A DNA stretch of 64,000 nt, taken from the NCBI RefSeq assembly GCF_004193775.1, contig NC_041008.1, forward strand, positions 11,055,731 through 11,119,730. The letters run 5' to 3'. A model generated the notes under the pieces. The model was not told the DNA's origin and made no database searches. It saw only the letters and a list, made by a program, of their open reading frames with translations. Shown in pieces: positions 31,643-45,690 of the stretch. Origin of the DNA: Glycine soja. Lineage: Eukaryota; Streptophyta; Magnoliopsida; Fabales; Fabaceae. Position numbers and translations under genes: made by a program. Position 1 is the stretch's first letter. Each line of letters opens with the position of its first letter.

Positions 31643-34600
31643 TTGCAATTGTGTATATAGTCTACCTATATCCTTGTCGGCAAAAGGTGCGGTGGACATG
31701 ACACACTTGCAATCCTCATGGCACACTTACAACCCTGTAAGGTAGTTGCCTTGAATGTTTTGAATAATAAAAAATTAAATAATAAAGCATAACACAGTAA
31801 TTAAACCCCTAACCCAGGAGATAAAAGCAAAATAAAAAAATACTCTCAAAACCCCTTTAACCCCAATTTTTTTTTAAAAAAAAACCCTGTTAAATAATCT
31901 AAAAAGAAGATGAATCAAAAGTTGATACAAAATACCTTATGACCATTATCCAAAATCCCAAACTAAGAAGAAGTTTCTATTGAGAAAAGACGAACTCGTA
32001 AACATAGCCAATTTGCAAGGTGGAAAGAAACAAATTTAAAGTTTGAAGGAATTTAAAGGAGCAATTTTCAATTATCAGTAGTGGAATTTAAATAGGCAGA
32101 AATTAAAGAAAGTCTTATTAATATTTTCATCTTTCATTCCATATAATTGTGGCCGGGTGTTATTAAAGTTCACCATTAATATGAAAAATGAAAAGCCTCA
32201 CAATTATTTAGGAGAAGTATACATCTGTTCCCAATTTCTTATGCATGTACACAAATACCTATTAAGTACTTAAATTAACCTTTTTAAATTTAATTAGTTA
32301 ATACTTTTATAGCTAATTGTCAATGTCAATTATATCACTAGTTTAGACGGAAAATATCTACTATAGACTTTCTTCCTTTTATATATTAAGATACTAAACT
32401 AATTCATGAAAGTCATTCAATTTAATTTTAAAAATATCATTTTAATTTTTAAAATCACTTTAAAATGAAGCCGTTTCAGCTTTATATTTTTAATTTTAAT
32501 GACTAAAATAATTGTGATCTAGGCTTTTCTAAGACAGAAAAGAGGGAATCAAAAGAATAGACAAAAGTGGACGAGATTCCGATCTAATTGTATTGGAGAT
32601 TAATTAATGTAATTTTTGTTCAATAATTTCAAAATTAAATGATATTATTATAATTTTGAAAATTAAATTAAATGATACTCAAAATTATCGACTAATTTGA
32701 TAAATTATTCTATCTTGGTAAGTTGCATGTAAAATGCTTAAGAAAATGGAAGGTTAACCTACTAATTAAGCAATCATTTGCTCCTTTTATTTCAAACTTA
32801 ACATTTAAGGGACAATGGATCATTAGGATATGAATTAAACCGTTGTGGATTGCCTAATTAAAGACAGGTACCTCACATCCCTCTTTCTTGATTACATCAG
32901 GTGGCACACATAGGAAAGTTTACTAGAGTTTCTTGAATTCTTAACTGACTTAAGAAGTCTTCAGTATTCTCGAATGTGAACAATTATATATCTTGTTCTA
33001 ATTACATAGTGTGATAAGCTTTAATAAATACATGAAGTTTTTTTTGAAACTGAATAAACACATGAAGTAATACTTACAAATAATCTATTAATGAAAGTTC
33101 ATGACCATAACTTTTACCAGCCAGCTAATTAAGTGTTTAATGACGAGATTGATTTTAGCAATATAATAATAATCTGCTAATTTTCCCGACTCAAAATGTT
33201 CATCAGTACTATTGAGTGGTTCTTGGTGTAAAAGTGCTATTTAAGTGTATGCTCATCATTATATTTGATAATTTCATGTATATATGTAGTGTCTGTTAGA
33301 AAGGATGATTGAATGAATCTATGCCGGGGTAAAATTTCCAATGATTTTTTTATGTACTTAATAATTTCGCTTTGTTCATGGTGCGTGCATCTGGACTCGC
33401 GTATACTCACGGTTAGAAACAATAGTGTCTTACCAATTTTGCGCAAAAAAAAAAAAGAAGAGTAGTAGAATAGAAGCTAGCAACAAAATAAAGAGCAGAA
33501 AAGAATTAGAATGCATGTCTATAACTAGCAAATTAAATTGTTTAAAGATCTTTATAAGCAGTAAAAATTTGTCTCCCATGGCTTCAACTGTGCAAAATGG
33601 AAGTTGAAGCACATTCATACCCACCCACACGAGTATTTCGGCCAATAGTCGAGTCCACTGACACCACATACAACAGCAAAAGACAAACTTGAATATATAA
33701 AATAAGACTTTACATGAAATGTAGAATGAGACTTGAGAATGAATGAAGGTCCACTTGGATTGCATTATATCAACTTTATCTATCACGAATCATGTATTTC
33801 ATATTATATATTAAGATTCATCTAATTATATTCTGTTTTTTTTCTTTTTCTTTTATCAGTCAAGAAAATGTTGTATAAATAAGATACAAGGATACCCCAA
33901 ACCTTATATAAATGTTCAATAGTTATAAAACTTCTAAACATTTCTAAGGTTTCATAAAAAAAAAAAAAAGAGAGGAGTCAATTCAATCATGATAAGTTGT
34001 ATGGTAAAATAAGTTTGGGTCTAATTCAATCTTATAAAATTAAATTGTATTAATTGATGATTTATATAATGCCTAAGAAGGGTCGGTAGTGGAAGCAACT
34101 TAGTGAAACATGCCAGAAAATACTTAAAAAATATATGTTTGCATAAAATCTCTCAAACATCATAACATTGTTAAACTTGAATGGCATGTAGGTGAATGAC
34201 GAGAGGTTAATTTATAAGCCTATAATATGATAGTATTATCAACAGCCTCTAAACTATTCATGTTTTTTCTCCCCCGAATGAAACAAAGAGAGAATCGAAA
34301 AAATGATGGGTTAACATTTCTTTATGTACTAACAAGATCTGATATCTTATCACCTTCGATTCATTCAATTTGTGACCTCACGATGCTCCCAACATAAAAA
34401 TAAAAAAGTAAAGAAAGAAAGAAAAGAGACTGTGACCACACAATACCTGTTGTGACCCACTAAGAAAGAAAAGAAAATAGCTATGTTGCTATGTATTACT
34501 CTAATTATTAAGATCCTTACAAATTGACATCCAGCTTTTACAACTTATATAATGAATGATTAGGCCAATATTTAAGCGTCTAAGTCACAGAATAACAAAA

Positions 34601-35324
34601 ATAATATGAATTTATCCCTAAAATAAACAAACGCACATCCATTCTAATAAACCATTTGGTTAGTTTTTTTTAAAGCAAACCATATAGTTAACTAAGATTA
34701 GGTTAAATATTTTCTCATTCTTATAAATAGTTTATGTTTCTTAACCAAATAATAAAGACTTATATGTCTTTTAATTAAGTGGGGTAAGATTTAAATTTTA
34801 ACCTTAAGTATAAAATAAATTATATTAAAAAAAAATATTTATCTTTATAAGTCCATGTTCACAATTTCCAACGAGGATGAATATTTGGTATCATGTAACA
34901 AGATCATGATTAAAAAATATGTTTAATTTTGGTCTCTTTTAAATATTTTTCGCTAGTTTTGATATTCAGAAATTTTAAAAACATATACTTATGATATAAT
35001 ATGTCACATCATAAACAGGTTTTAAAAAAATAAGAAGGAACAAGAGAAAGAAGAGAAAAATTACCTATACTATATAAAAATCTACCTATTTATATATGCG
35101 ACGGTGTGCATGTTTAATACTATTAGCATTTTAATTATAGGATATAAGCTATATAATATAAAGTCTACAATTTATAAGGTTAGAAATAAGTCAAATCTTG
35201 TCACAGGGTCTAAGACCTATTCTCTGTCTATTTTAGGCTTCGATTCCGTACAGCCTTGTAACTAAACATAGGAGGTCAAAATATTTTTCAGAAACATATT
35301 TACTTAAAAAGGAGTTAAAATTAC
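31643..35324. other. AT-rich sequence, no gene seen
   Basis: No convincing coding region. The longest frame (33430-33786, minus, 118 codons) is Leu/Phe-rich by base composition, shows no family resemblance and is probably chance. Confidence 0.5.
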
Positions 35325-35825
35325 TTATTTTGGTATTTTATCTTATTTTATTTTTATCCTTTATCTTTTAAAAAGTTTATATTGATATTTTATTTTATTT
35401 TATTAGTTCAATTTAATTTTTTTATTTTTTTAAAAAAGTTATTTTGATCATTTATCTTAATTTTTTTGTTCACTTTAATTATTTGACCATTTAAGATTGA
35501 TGTTGTTAATCATTTAAGAATAAAATTTTTGATAAAAATAAAGTGACAATCATTGGAAGAAAATTGAAAAAAAAAATATTTTTAAATGATTAATGAAGTC
35601 AATTTTAAATAGATTGAAAGATCAAATTGAAAAAAAAGTAAGATAAAAGATCAAATTGAATAAAAAAATAAGATAAGGGATCAAATAAATTTAAAAAAAA
35701 AACAAAAAAAAAACTAAATTAAACATAAAAAATAAAATAAAGGATCAAATTAAACTTTTTAAGAGATAAATGATCAAATTAAATAAAAAAAAATAAGATA
35801 AAAGATCAAATAGATTAGTTAATCT
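35325..35825. repeat. AT-rich foldback, MITE-like
   Basis: The left side has repeated TTATCTTATTTTATTTTTATC and TTTGATCATTTATC-type phrases. The right side has the complementary AAAGATCAAATTGAATAAAA and AAGATAAAAGATCAAAT units, mirrored about 35560. The borders are uncertain because the sequence is of low complexity. Confidence 0.4.
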
Positions 35826-37053
35826 TAAAATAATAACTTTAAACTATTTTTTTCATGAGTTAGGGGATGAGTCACAGATCACGAACATCCCTCAATTCAT
35901 TAAATTTGAAATTAATCTATTTTCCGTATGTGACTATTCTTCAAAAAATTTGTAAACACCGTGAGAATCAAGTATGAGTTTGTCATTAAATATCGTTGAC
36001 ACTCATACTAGACAATTTAAAGATTTTCTTATTATGTCTAAGAGACTGATTCATATAAATAAATAGGCTATATTATAATTTTTATTCCTATAATTTCTGA
36101 TATGCAATTTTGATCACTGCTTCTATTATAAAAAAATTTGAAATTTTGATATAATTCTTAATTTTGCATGTTTTATATTTTTTATATATTTTGGTCCAAT
36201 TAAATTTTAATTAAACCTAACATATTCTCTCTCTCTCTCTCTATTTTTTTTTACTGAACCTAACCCATTCTCTTAAAGTATCATAAAAATAATTTAATTA
36301 ATTATAATATAAAAAATAAGCATATGGAAAATTAAGGATTGAATTAAAATTGTATTTTAAAAAAATAAGGATACTAAAGTTGTGAAACAAAAATAGGAGT
36401 CTACAATAACAAAATAGCCAAATAAACATAAATAATAAGTTGATGCTGTTATTAATATTATTGTTATATTATGGTGATGAAGAAGTAGACCTGTAATGAT
36501 ATATTGATCCACACTATTACGAATAAGACATCCACGAATTGCTAAAAGTAGAACAAAAATTATAAAATGTATATTTTGGATATATAAATAAATTTAAATC
36601 TTAGATTCCAATTAATGTCAAATTCATATCTTATAAAATTTAACATAAATCCAATTAAATTGTTTTCAGTCAGGAAAAAAAAACACGTAACTCCAATTAT
36701 CACTAAAAGAAAACATAACTCCAATTATGGTTTATATAATAATCTCCTTAATAACTCGCAATTTGGCATTACGGAAGTTCAAAGAAACGTCTTTTTTAGA
36801 AAGGGGAATCGTTAGCTTTATTGTATAATATTATATTTTTTTATCGGTAAGAATGAAAGAAAATATTAAAAAATACTGTATTAGGGTAAATTTGGCCTGG
36901 CCATTATTATGAATTTCGAGGAACTTATCTTCTGGTAGTTATTTTGTTTCTCAGTTTTTGAAACACGGTGTTGTTGGGTCTTTTTTACTCACTACTTGGT
37001 GAAGCTAGGTCATGCATGTGCAACGTGTATTACTACTTTCATGGGACAATTAT
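35826..37053. other. AT-rich sequence, no gene seen
   Basis: Contains a CT microsatellite near 36226-36241. The frame at 36615-36815 shows no recognisable domain. Confidence 0.5.
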
Positions 37054-37646
37054 TAGACATGGCAAGAAAACCCGTACCCCGTCCGAATCCGTCCCGACTT
37101 TGACGGGTAATACCCGAGTTGACCGGGTATGGATTTGGGTTCGAGTTTTCCCAGATAACCAAAAGTCGGGTACGGGTACGGGTATAAGATTATTAGACCC
37201 GTCTCGATCCCGAACCCGAACCCGTCCCGCCACTTAAAATCTTTAGAATTTTTGCATAATTTAATCAAAATGTATATAATTTTTATTACTAGTTAATTTT
37301 ATTTTAGAATTTTTACATAATTTAATATTATTTTCTTAATTATTTATGTAGACACAAGCGTTATAATAAATTTATTGATATATAAGTAGTTAAAAATAAA
37401 TGTTTAACAATCATTTTATTTTTTTCTAAAATCAAATTTTTAATATTTTTTTTACAATTTTTTTTTCTAAATGGTATTTGGAACGGGGTTGGAGATACCC
37501 CGGGATGGGATAATAAACTCAAACCCGTCGGGTATCGGATACAGGTATGGGGGGTATCGGATACAGGTATGGGGATATGTTGAGGAGTTGAAATAAGGGA
37601 TTGAAGAGATAATACCCGTACCCAACCTGCCCCATTGCCATGTCTA
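37054..37646. mobile_element. Small hAT-like non-autonomous element
   Basis: The 593-base segment is bounded by inverted termini TAGACATGGCAA and TTGCCATGTCTA. Flanks are ACAATTAT (37046-37053) and ACAATGAC (37647-37654), six of eight bases alike, as expected for an aged 8-bp hAT target duplication. Inside both ends are GC-rich clusters of ACCCGTACCC / GGGTACGGGT, a subterminal repeat style; the middle is AT-rich. The open frames inside come from the repeats and are not genes. Confidence 0.72.
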
Positions 37647-37654
37647 ACAATGAC

Positions 37655-40600
37655 CTTCAATTACCTTCAGCTGTTAACATTAAATTTAACCAACTGAAGA
37701 GATTAAGGTATATAAATGTGACAGCGACAGGTATTGAAAAAATAAAGAATGAAAATAAATTAAAGCTTATTTTTCAATTAGATGAAATACGACTCTTCTA
37801 AAATCATAAAATTTGCAAAATGAATAAACAAAGAGATGCATTCATTATTAATTTAAAAATGAGCTAAATTTATAAATATTTTAATCAAAATTAATTAACG
37901 ATACATATCATTCGAATTTTATTTTTTTCACCTTAAAAATAAATTTCACTAAAATATTTCTTTTGTCTTTTATTTTTAAAGTAAATATTTCTTATGTCTT
38001 TATTCTATATATATGTTTGACGAAAATTCTTAAAAGGGTTTCTTTTTAATTAATACGGAGTAATACAATTATATGTCTGCTTTATTTGTAAAAAATCAAA
38101 AGCATTCAATAATTATGAAGGGATGCAAATTTTATTTTTCTTTATTAAATGAAAATCATTACAAGTAAAATTATGAAATTAACTTTCAAATCGAGAGTAA
38201 CAATTAATTAAGTAAAATAATTTCTACAAGCATAGTTAAAGAGCTAACATAATTAATAACTTAATGTGACTAAGTGTATAACACAAGTTGAGTTTATTTA
38301 TGAGGAAAGAAGGATAAAACACTTAAAATATGATTAAATTTTGAACAGATGAATAATCTCATAATCTATTCAAAGAATTGAAACTTGTAAAAATTCCACA
38401 AGATACCACTAAAAAGTTAAAGATCTTAATTACAATAAAAAAGATTGACACTGTAGTGAAATATATTTAAGGTCATAGTCATTCACTTTCATTGTGATAG
38501 ACCATATACTTCTTCTAACTCAAATATAAGCAAAAATAATTTCATAATCAAAATATAAACAAATGTTAATTATTCCCATCTTGTTTAATAATTAAGATTC
38601 TATTTCTAATGAACATTTTTGTACTCTTGATATTAAATTTCAATGAAAACATAGTTTAAGAAAAGAATATGATTAATAAAACTAAATGATACTAACCAAT
38701 TTTCTTAACTAGTTAATTATAAAATTATTAATTTTACTTATATTTAGTGCGAAGAGAATGTTGATTAATGGGTTTGATGTTCTTTTGCTTTTATATTGAT
38801 GATATAATAAACTGAATGCAACTTAATTACATAAACGATCCGATAATAAGATATAACTAAATCTAATGCGATACTTCTTTACACATGTTAGAATTTCCAC
38901 ATTTATGAAGGATTCCTATCATAGTTTTGTGAATCAATGATATGAAAAAAATGTCATCTATAATGATTGATATATGGAAGCTATCCTTTTTCTTGTTTTC
39001 TTTTCCTTTTGGTTGGAATTGGTAAGCCCTAAGAATAGCAAATGTATCGTCCACTATTATTACCTATGAACAAGCATCTCCCATTCGATTCATGCAACGA
39101 GAACAAACAACAAAGGAGGAGACATGAGTAAAATGGGAGTGAATCCATGAGCCATTGGGCAGGAGTACCCTGAAAAAAATTTCATGAGAACCAACCAATC
39201 AATGAGGTGCCCCCCACTGTCATAACTTTGGAGCTCTCCACGTGCTAGGGGTTTGAAAAGTATGATATGATGATACTCCCAAGCAATCAATAGTGGCAAT
39301 TTGCTTGTTTTTGAGTAATAAGTTGCATAGAAAAGGAGGAGGGTCCACACACCCCCTTGTCACATAATGCATCATCATCAACATGATAGTAACAATCAAA
39401 ATAGGTCCCAGAAATTAATGAGGGAAAATGATGTGTGTGTGTGTGGGACCCACAAAGTTGGGGATTTGGGAGGCTGAAAGAGGAGTTGCACTGGTCCAAT
39501 GAAACAATGGGCATCCTTTACATTCTTCTGGATAAACAATGAGGTTCCATTGGGAAAGTTTCGGACTTGGACCACATCTGAGGAAATTAAAAAAGTCTAA
39601 CATATTGTGCTTCTCATTGGTCCTTTATTTAGATTCACATTCTACACTCGTGTTTAATAAATGAGTAAATCATTTCATATATAATTAGAAGTTAAGTAAA
39701 GTTGCCCAAATTAAAGCTGTATAATTTACCGACAATTTCAGTTGAATTGGATTGAGATCTCTAATAAAAAAATCAGTTTTAAGATTTCGCTAGTTTTTTT
39801 TTTCTCTTTAATTTTTAGTTTCAATATAAATTTATTTTAAAAGTTACAATCCTATTGAAATGTCGTTAGTGTATTTTTATGATGATTTAATGACAATATT
39901 AATATTCGTGATAACAAATTATGAGAATATCACTCTTAATGATGGTGGTGTTGGTGTAATAACGGTAATTATACTAGTGATAATTGTGATGATGATGTTA
40001 TTGTATAATAGGGAGATCGTATCAAAATAAATATATATATATTTTAAATTAATTATTAATAAAATTAATAAATATTTATAGTAATAAAAAAATGTGTAGC
40101 TTTATATGCCTTGTATCTTACCAAGATAAAATCTGTTTAATTTTCAGTTGCGTCTCAAAGGTAAAGTCCTTCAGCCTGACTAGTAATGATGTGAAACTGT
40201 GTTGTAAAGTTAATGATTTGGTATAATTTCTGGAATGTATCGTTACTTTTTAGTCGGCAGGACATTATTTTTTACAGTTAATCTAAAGACACTGTGTGCT
40301 TGGATACCAATTTGAGTTATGATTTGGAGTTCCCTATGGTGGATGATGAGCACAAAACTGGGCTTTATGAGGATACTTTAATTGGATGCAAAATTCGAAA
40401 TGTCAGTGATATTTGGGCTTTTAAAATACATACGTTCTCATAAAGGACCAAATAAAAAATTTCATGTTCCTATAGTTTTTAGTACTGCTGGAACATTACA
40501 TAATTCTGTGTATTTTGTCGTCTTCTAGTTTCTGAAATTAGCTGTACAAAATGGTTTTGTTCAGTTTCGCGTCCTCAACCCTATCCCTTTGACGTTTGTG

Positions 40601-42379
40601 CTACTTTCTGCTGCTTCTGTTTCTCCAACAGTTATCTTTTTGGGACACTTGGCTGTTATTAGAAATTGTAAGTTTTTAGGTCATTGCTAGAAATACATAT
40701 TGAGATACTTGCGTTTCAATGGATTTATTGTCAATATCTCCAAGTTGTTAGTGTTCATCCCTTGTAGATTTTGAAGTTCAGTTAATCAGTTAAAATCAAA
40801 CCTCCCTTTATATGAAGTTAATAATTAAATTTTGAAATTCAATTATAAATCATTTCCTAATACAAAGAGGAATATGCGAAGTTTAACATCTTGCCAATTT
40901 TTGAAAAATTGAGACTGCTAATCCATTGCCTGGTTGATCGATCAATTGAATTTCATGATTTAACAACTTTAAATTATACTTTTATGTTTATACTTTCTCA
41001 ATTGCGCTACAGTTAATCACGAGCCAAACTCACGAGTATACTAGTATGTGTGCCTTGACCATGTACCGATTAGATGTATATTTTTAGCTAATTAACACTT
41101 ATAATAGTAATTAAATAAATTCAAATATTACTCATACACAACATAATATCTATCTATGTATCTATCTAGTACATTTTATATAATATTTTTTATCATTCAT
41201 GTACATAAATTGTAAGAGTTAGACAAAATAATCCTTAAAATTAACGAGATGAAAAAAACAACCCCTAACTAAATTTAAAATCTGTCAATCAAGTTAATTC
41301 CTCCATTGCCCGTATATCATGTCAGAAAAGTTGATATAACACCTAAGTGGTAGCCACCTAGCCACAATGAGTGGTCTGGAGAAAATAGATTGGTTAATAA
41401 ATTCTCTCTTTAAAAAAATATTTTGATTATATAAGGGCTATATTGAAATATATAATAAAGTTATTACTAAATATCAAAATAATGAGATAACAATTGGTTA
41501 AAAAACAAAAAATATTTAAACCCCAAGAATTAGTGAAAGTATCATAGAATCCCTCACTTTTAAATAACTCAAAAAATTATACTCTTATAATGTACCAATA
41601 TATAGTTAAATAATTGTTAAAATTATAGTTACAAAATGCAATATTATATCCTAATCTTATTGTCAAAACTCAACAACGAAAGTGAAACCTCAAATGATAC
41701 TGGCTTTTTCAGAACTGAGAAACCAAGGCCACATTGTATTTTAATTTATCCTCCTTCATGAATCATGACAGATGATATATGTGCGTGAAAGTGCGAATAT
41801 TCTCGCAGTTGTAAAAGAAAAACAAAAGAAATCACAAATATATGTTTTGGCGTCCTTTTCTGTTGTGTGATGATAATTTTTCCACATATTATCCACAAAC
41901 TTTTATAACGTTCTTTTAGATGCGAATTTATTTCTTTTTCGGTAAATGATGATTCTAAGTATTGGAAAAAAAAATCTAAATTTTATATCGATTAAAGATT
42001 TATTTATTTTTTATAAAGAAAAATGAAACAAGAGAAGAATAGAGATTGACATTCCAATTATGGTGGCACCTTAGTCCCTATACCACCAAAGAACTCATTT
42101 GAGAATATATTGATAAAGTCAAAAGAAACAAAACACTTGAGAGGACCAAACAATATCCAAGAAATTCAACTACGTGAATATATAGGAGGGGAATCCATGT
42201 TTGTACTAAGGAGCTCCTCTGAAATAAAAGGAGGTGAGGAATTCCATTAGATATACCCTAGACTTTGAATACCAAAAGAAACAAATTAAACTTACCAGCG
42301 CAAGCATTAATTACTTTCAAAGTAAATGTGAGAAATTCTAAAATTTGAAGACTTATAGTTTTATACAATTCAGCCAGCG
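37655..42379. other. AT-rich sequence, no gene recognised
   Basis: No domain or RNA gene could be recognised. 39090-39600 and 40140-40680 are less AT-rich than the surroundings and might hold decayed exons or element pieces, but no reading frame resembles a known family. Confidence 0.45.
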
Positions 42380-42735
42380 ATTAAGAAGAGACCAAGGGAC
42401 AAAAAAGGGGTGCCTATAAGCATGAACCAACAATTTCCGAATCTATTAATTTCCATCCAGAAGTTCTTTCAATCCATTTCCACTGCCTTCTCAATAGCAA
42501 TAATAGTTGCCATAGGCTCTATTACAAAAGATGTTTTAATACTGACATTGTTAGCAAAGGCTCCCAAGAAATGAAGGTTGTTGTGATGAAAATCCTACCA
42601 CTACCAGCCATGCCCGGGCAGCCTCTAGCAACCCATTAGTTTTACATTTGATCCAACGAGAGGGTGGATGTCTCCAAAGAGCCTGCTTAACATACTGATA
42701 TTTCGTATGATGACAGGAAACAGAGAAACTTTTTA
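42380..42735 (-). pseudogene. RNase H-like domain remnant of a LINE
   Basis: Minus-strand translation shows WRHPPSRWIKCKTNG (frame ending at 42551), then in the next frame FLGAFANNVSIKTSF and MATIIAIEKAVEMD, followed by a stop. This is the typical layout of the RNase H-like domain at the end of plant LINE or RT-related proteins: a W.PP..WIK.N.DG-type start and a later A..AI..A helix. The usual acidic DG is changed to NG. One shift and at least one stop show it is dead. No other LINE part lies nearby. Confidence 0.55.
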
Positions 42736-42739
42736 CCAT

Positions 42740-44975
42740 AAATTATCTTTGGGGACAAAATAGAATATATTAGTAAAGAATAATTTTTATTTTATAAATT
42801 AGCTTTCAAGGCTGATTTTGGAGTAATTACAATTTTGACTTTGTTGTTTTTACATTACTGAGAAACGAGTGAAAGGAATTTTTGTTTAGTTTTCATAATG
42901 ATGGTATAGACGGTGGCATGGAAATATTTAACTAAATATTGGGTTTGGTTTAATCAAACATTTTAAATATTTAATTTATTTCAAGATTATCATCACAACC
43001 ATCATCATCATAATCGTCATTATGATCGATCATTATTATTACTACCAACATGACCGTTTTAATTGTTGGTCAATCAATCTCTCAAAACTTCATTGGTTTC
43101 CATCGATGACGACCATTTTCACTCCTCACTTAATATCTACAATCTTTGGCGTGAGGTAATGGTCGCCCATAAACTTTGGGATAGTAGTCATGAGGTGGAG
43201 GGGGTATAAGGATAAAGACCTAGTGATGATCTAAGAAGAACGGATTATAATTTTTTACTTGAACGTTGTACGGTAGATCTTCCTCAACCCAGACAAAAAA
43301 AAAACCTATACCAAAAAATATAAATACTTAAAAAAATTGTATTTAAATAAATTCGTATACACTAACACCTTATATTAATTTATATTTATTTTAATTACAC
43401 TTTTATCTTTCGAGTATCACAATCGTATAATTTTGATTATTTAAATTTTAATTATGTAAATTGGATCTCTCAATTTTTCTCTCATTTACATTTAAGTCTC
43501 TCCGTAATTTAACAAATTTTGTTAATGTGGCACAGAAGTGAAAGATGTGGTGTGTTGAGGTAGCATGCAAAAATGAGAAAGGAATTATCGAAGTGTTTTA
43601 GAAATGTTAAATTGAACAACTATTATGAAAAGTATGTGTATTAGTACATGCTCAAATCATTTTACCGACTTATTTTCTTCTTACAAAGTATTTAGGAAGA
43701 AATTTATCCAAATAAAAATACTGTTTCAATTTAAGAAGAGAACTATTTAAGATAAACAACTATTTCCTTATAATTAAGTTGACCAAATATGTTACTATTT
43801 AGTTTCCTACTTACCTTCCGTCTTGATCTACACCAAACACGCAACGCAACAAGTGAATTGGAAGAGTTTGAACAGTTTGTTTTGAAATTCCTGTCTCCAG
43901 ACTTGGCCCCAAGAGAACAGTAAAATATTGATGATGAAACTGTGGGAAAAGGACTCTTCTCCAACCTTGTACTGATGAGTTCTGAGGATAGATTTTCTTT
44001 TGGGTCACTTAAGATTTGTTTTGCCATTTAATTGTTGGCTTGTCTTGGTAAGCACAGGCAAAATGCCAAAGAGCAATTGATGTTGATTCTCTGAATTTGT
44101 GAAACACCGACTCACCAAACCATGCTTACAAATTTCTCTAATCGTCATTCGTCAATGCCAAACGAGACCAAGCAATTTTCGGTACTTTCTAATACGTACT
44201 AAAATTTAGGCATTAAGAATATTAATCAAAAGAAACATACTTTAGCAAAAAGAATAATATACAGTAAATATGTGTATAATTAATTCACTTAAAATTCTAA
44301 AAAGTAAATATCAAAAGAAAAAAAATTACGAAGTGGAAAGATGAATGTAAATTTAAAAAAAAATGACACATCACGTATGCCATTTTTTTAAGGGATAACT
44401 AGGCGACTAAGATATCCCGCTACTTTAATGAAAATATACTCTAGTTTATTTCACTGAGATGAATTACTTGAAAACATTTTACAGCTGAAAAATTCACAAA
44501 ATAATATTCACAGAAACTTTATATTTGAATTGGTAGATAAATTGAAAATATCCAAATAGATAAATAACATCTTCAATCCTCGTTGATTAACAAGTTGCTT
44601 ATTTTTATAAAGTGTTGCTTGATTATTATTTTTTTGCCATTAAAGATGATCTACATGTTATATTAGATTGCTTAAAATTAAACTCCGGTTACTTATATAA
44701 GCAACGGTTACTTATGAGTAAAAAAAATATTTTCTTGATATTTAAAAATCATTTAAGAAGATAATTTAAGAATTGTTTAAAATTATATCATTGGTATGAG
44801 TTACTTAACTATGGTGTGACAGTGTAGGAATCAATTAAAATAAAGTAAAGAACTTAAAATGAGTTACTTAAAATTGCACCCATTGAAGATGTTATATGTA
44901 GTTGATTAATCAAATATTTTTATGGAATAATTATATCACTCTTAAGGAGGTTTAAATAAGTTTTTAATGTCTATA

Positions 44976-45011
<36 letters not shown>

Positions 45012-45690
45012 TAATTATTTTGATCTTCATAGTTTTTTATATCGGTTTGTGCCTTTGTTATTCTTTTCCAAATTAGTCCCTTAGATTGCTGTTTCAATCC
45101 CTATAAAATCATAAATTTATCTATATAAGTCCATCTTATATCGAAAGGTTTTAATTTTAGTCCTAATTATTTTACAGGTTTGTTATCAAATCTATATTTG
45201 TAATATCAAATCTCTATTCTGTAAAAAAAATGAAAAAAAAAATATCAAATCCCTGACATTAGGGATCAAAACGGGAAAAAAATATTAAGGACACCAATAA
45301 GAAAAAAATATCTGAAGAACCAAAACAAAAACCATAATAAACTAATTACATATAACATTTTCACATGTATATTAGATATGGGTCCGTTTAGTGATATGTC
45401 AGACTAAATTTATTAAGGTCCAATCCGCATAGTGCTATCTCATTTCCAAAGAGGGTTACAAAATGAATGGTATAGGACTCCTATGATTAAAGTTATTTGA
45501 GCTTTTATATATATATGATACACCAATATTTTATCATGGTCAGATCAACCTGACCTATGTATAATCATTAAGCAATACTTGAGATTTTTTTATTAAGTTA
45601 ATGAATTACGGAGTAACGATCTAGTTATGTCATTAAGCATAATAACCTAAATCATGGGACACCTCTCTTTCAATCTATAGACCTAGCCTT
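42740..45690. other. AT-rich sequence, no gene recognised
   Basis: A frame at 43743-44027 (minus, 94 codons) lies in slightly more GC-rich DNA but resembles nothing I know. A TA microsatellite is listed separately. Confidence 0.45.
44979..45010. repeat. TA microsatellite
   Basis: About 16 consecutive TA units. Confidence 0.95.

Noticed and set aside
33430..33786. 118-codon minus frame with hydrophobic segments (possible membrane peptide)
   Set aside because: Leu/Phe richness follows from local AT-rich pyrimidine runs; no promoter, splice or family support.
37361..37660. Frames through the ACCCG/CGGGT clusters as a repeat protein
   Set aside because: The clusters are subterminal repeats of the hAT-like element and read open in several frames by composition.
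43743..44027. 94-codon minus frame as a host gene
   Set aside because: No recognisable domain, no convincing splice context; left as unassigned.
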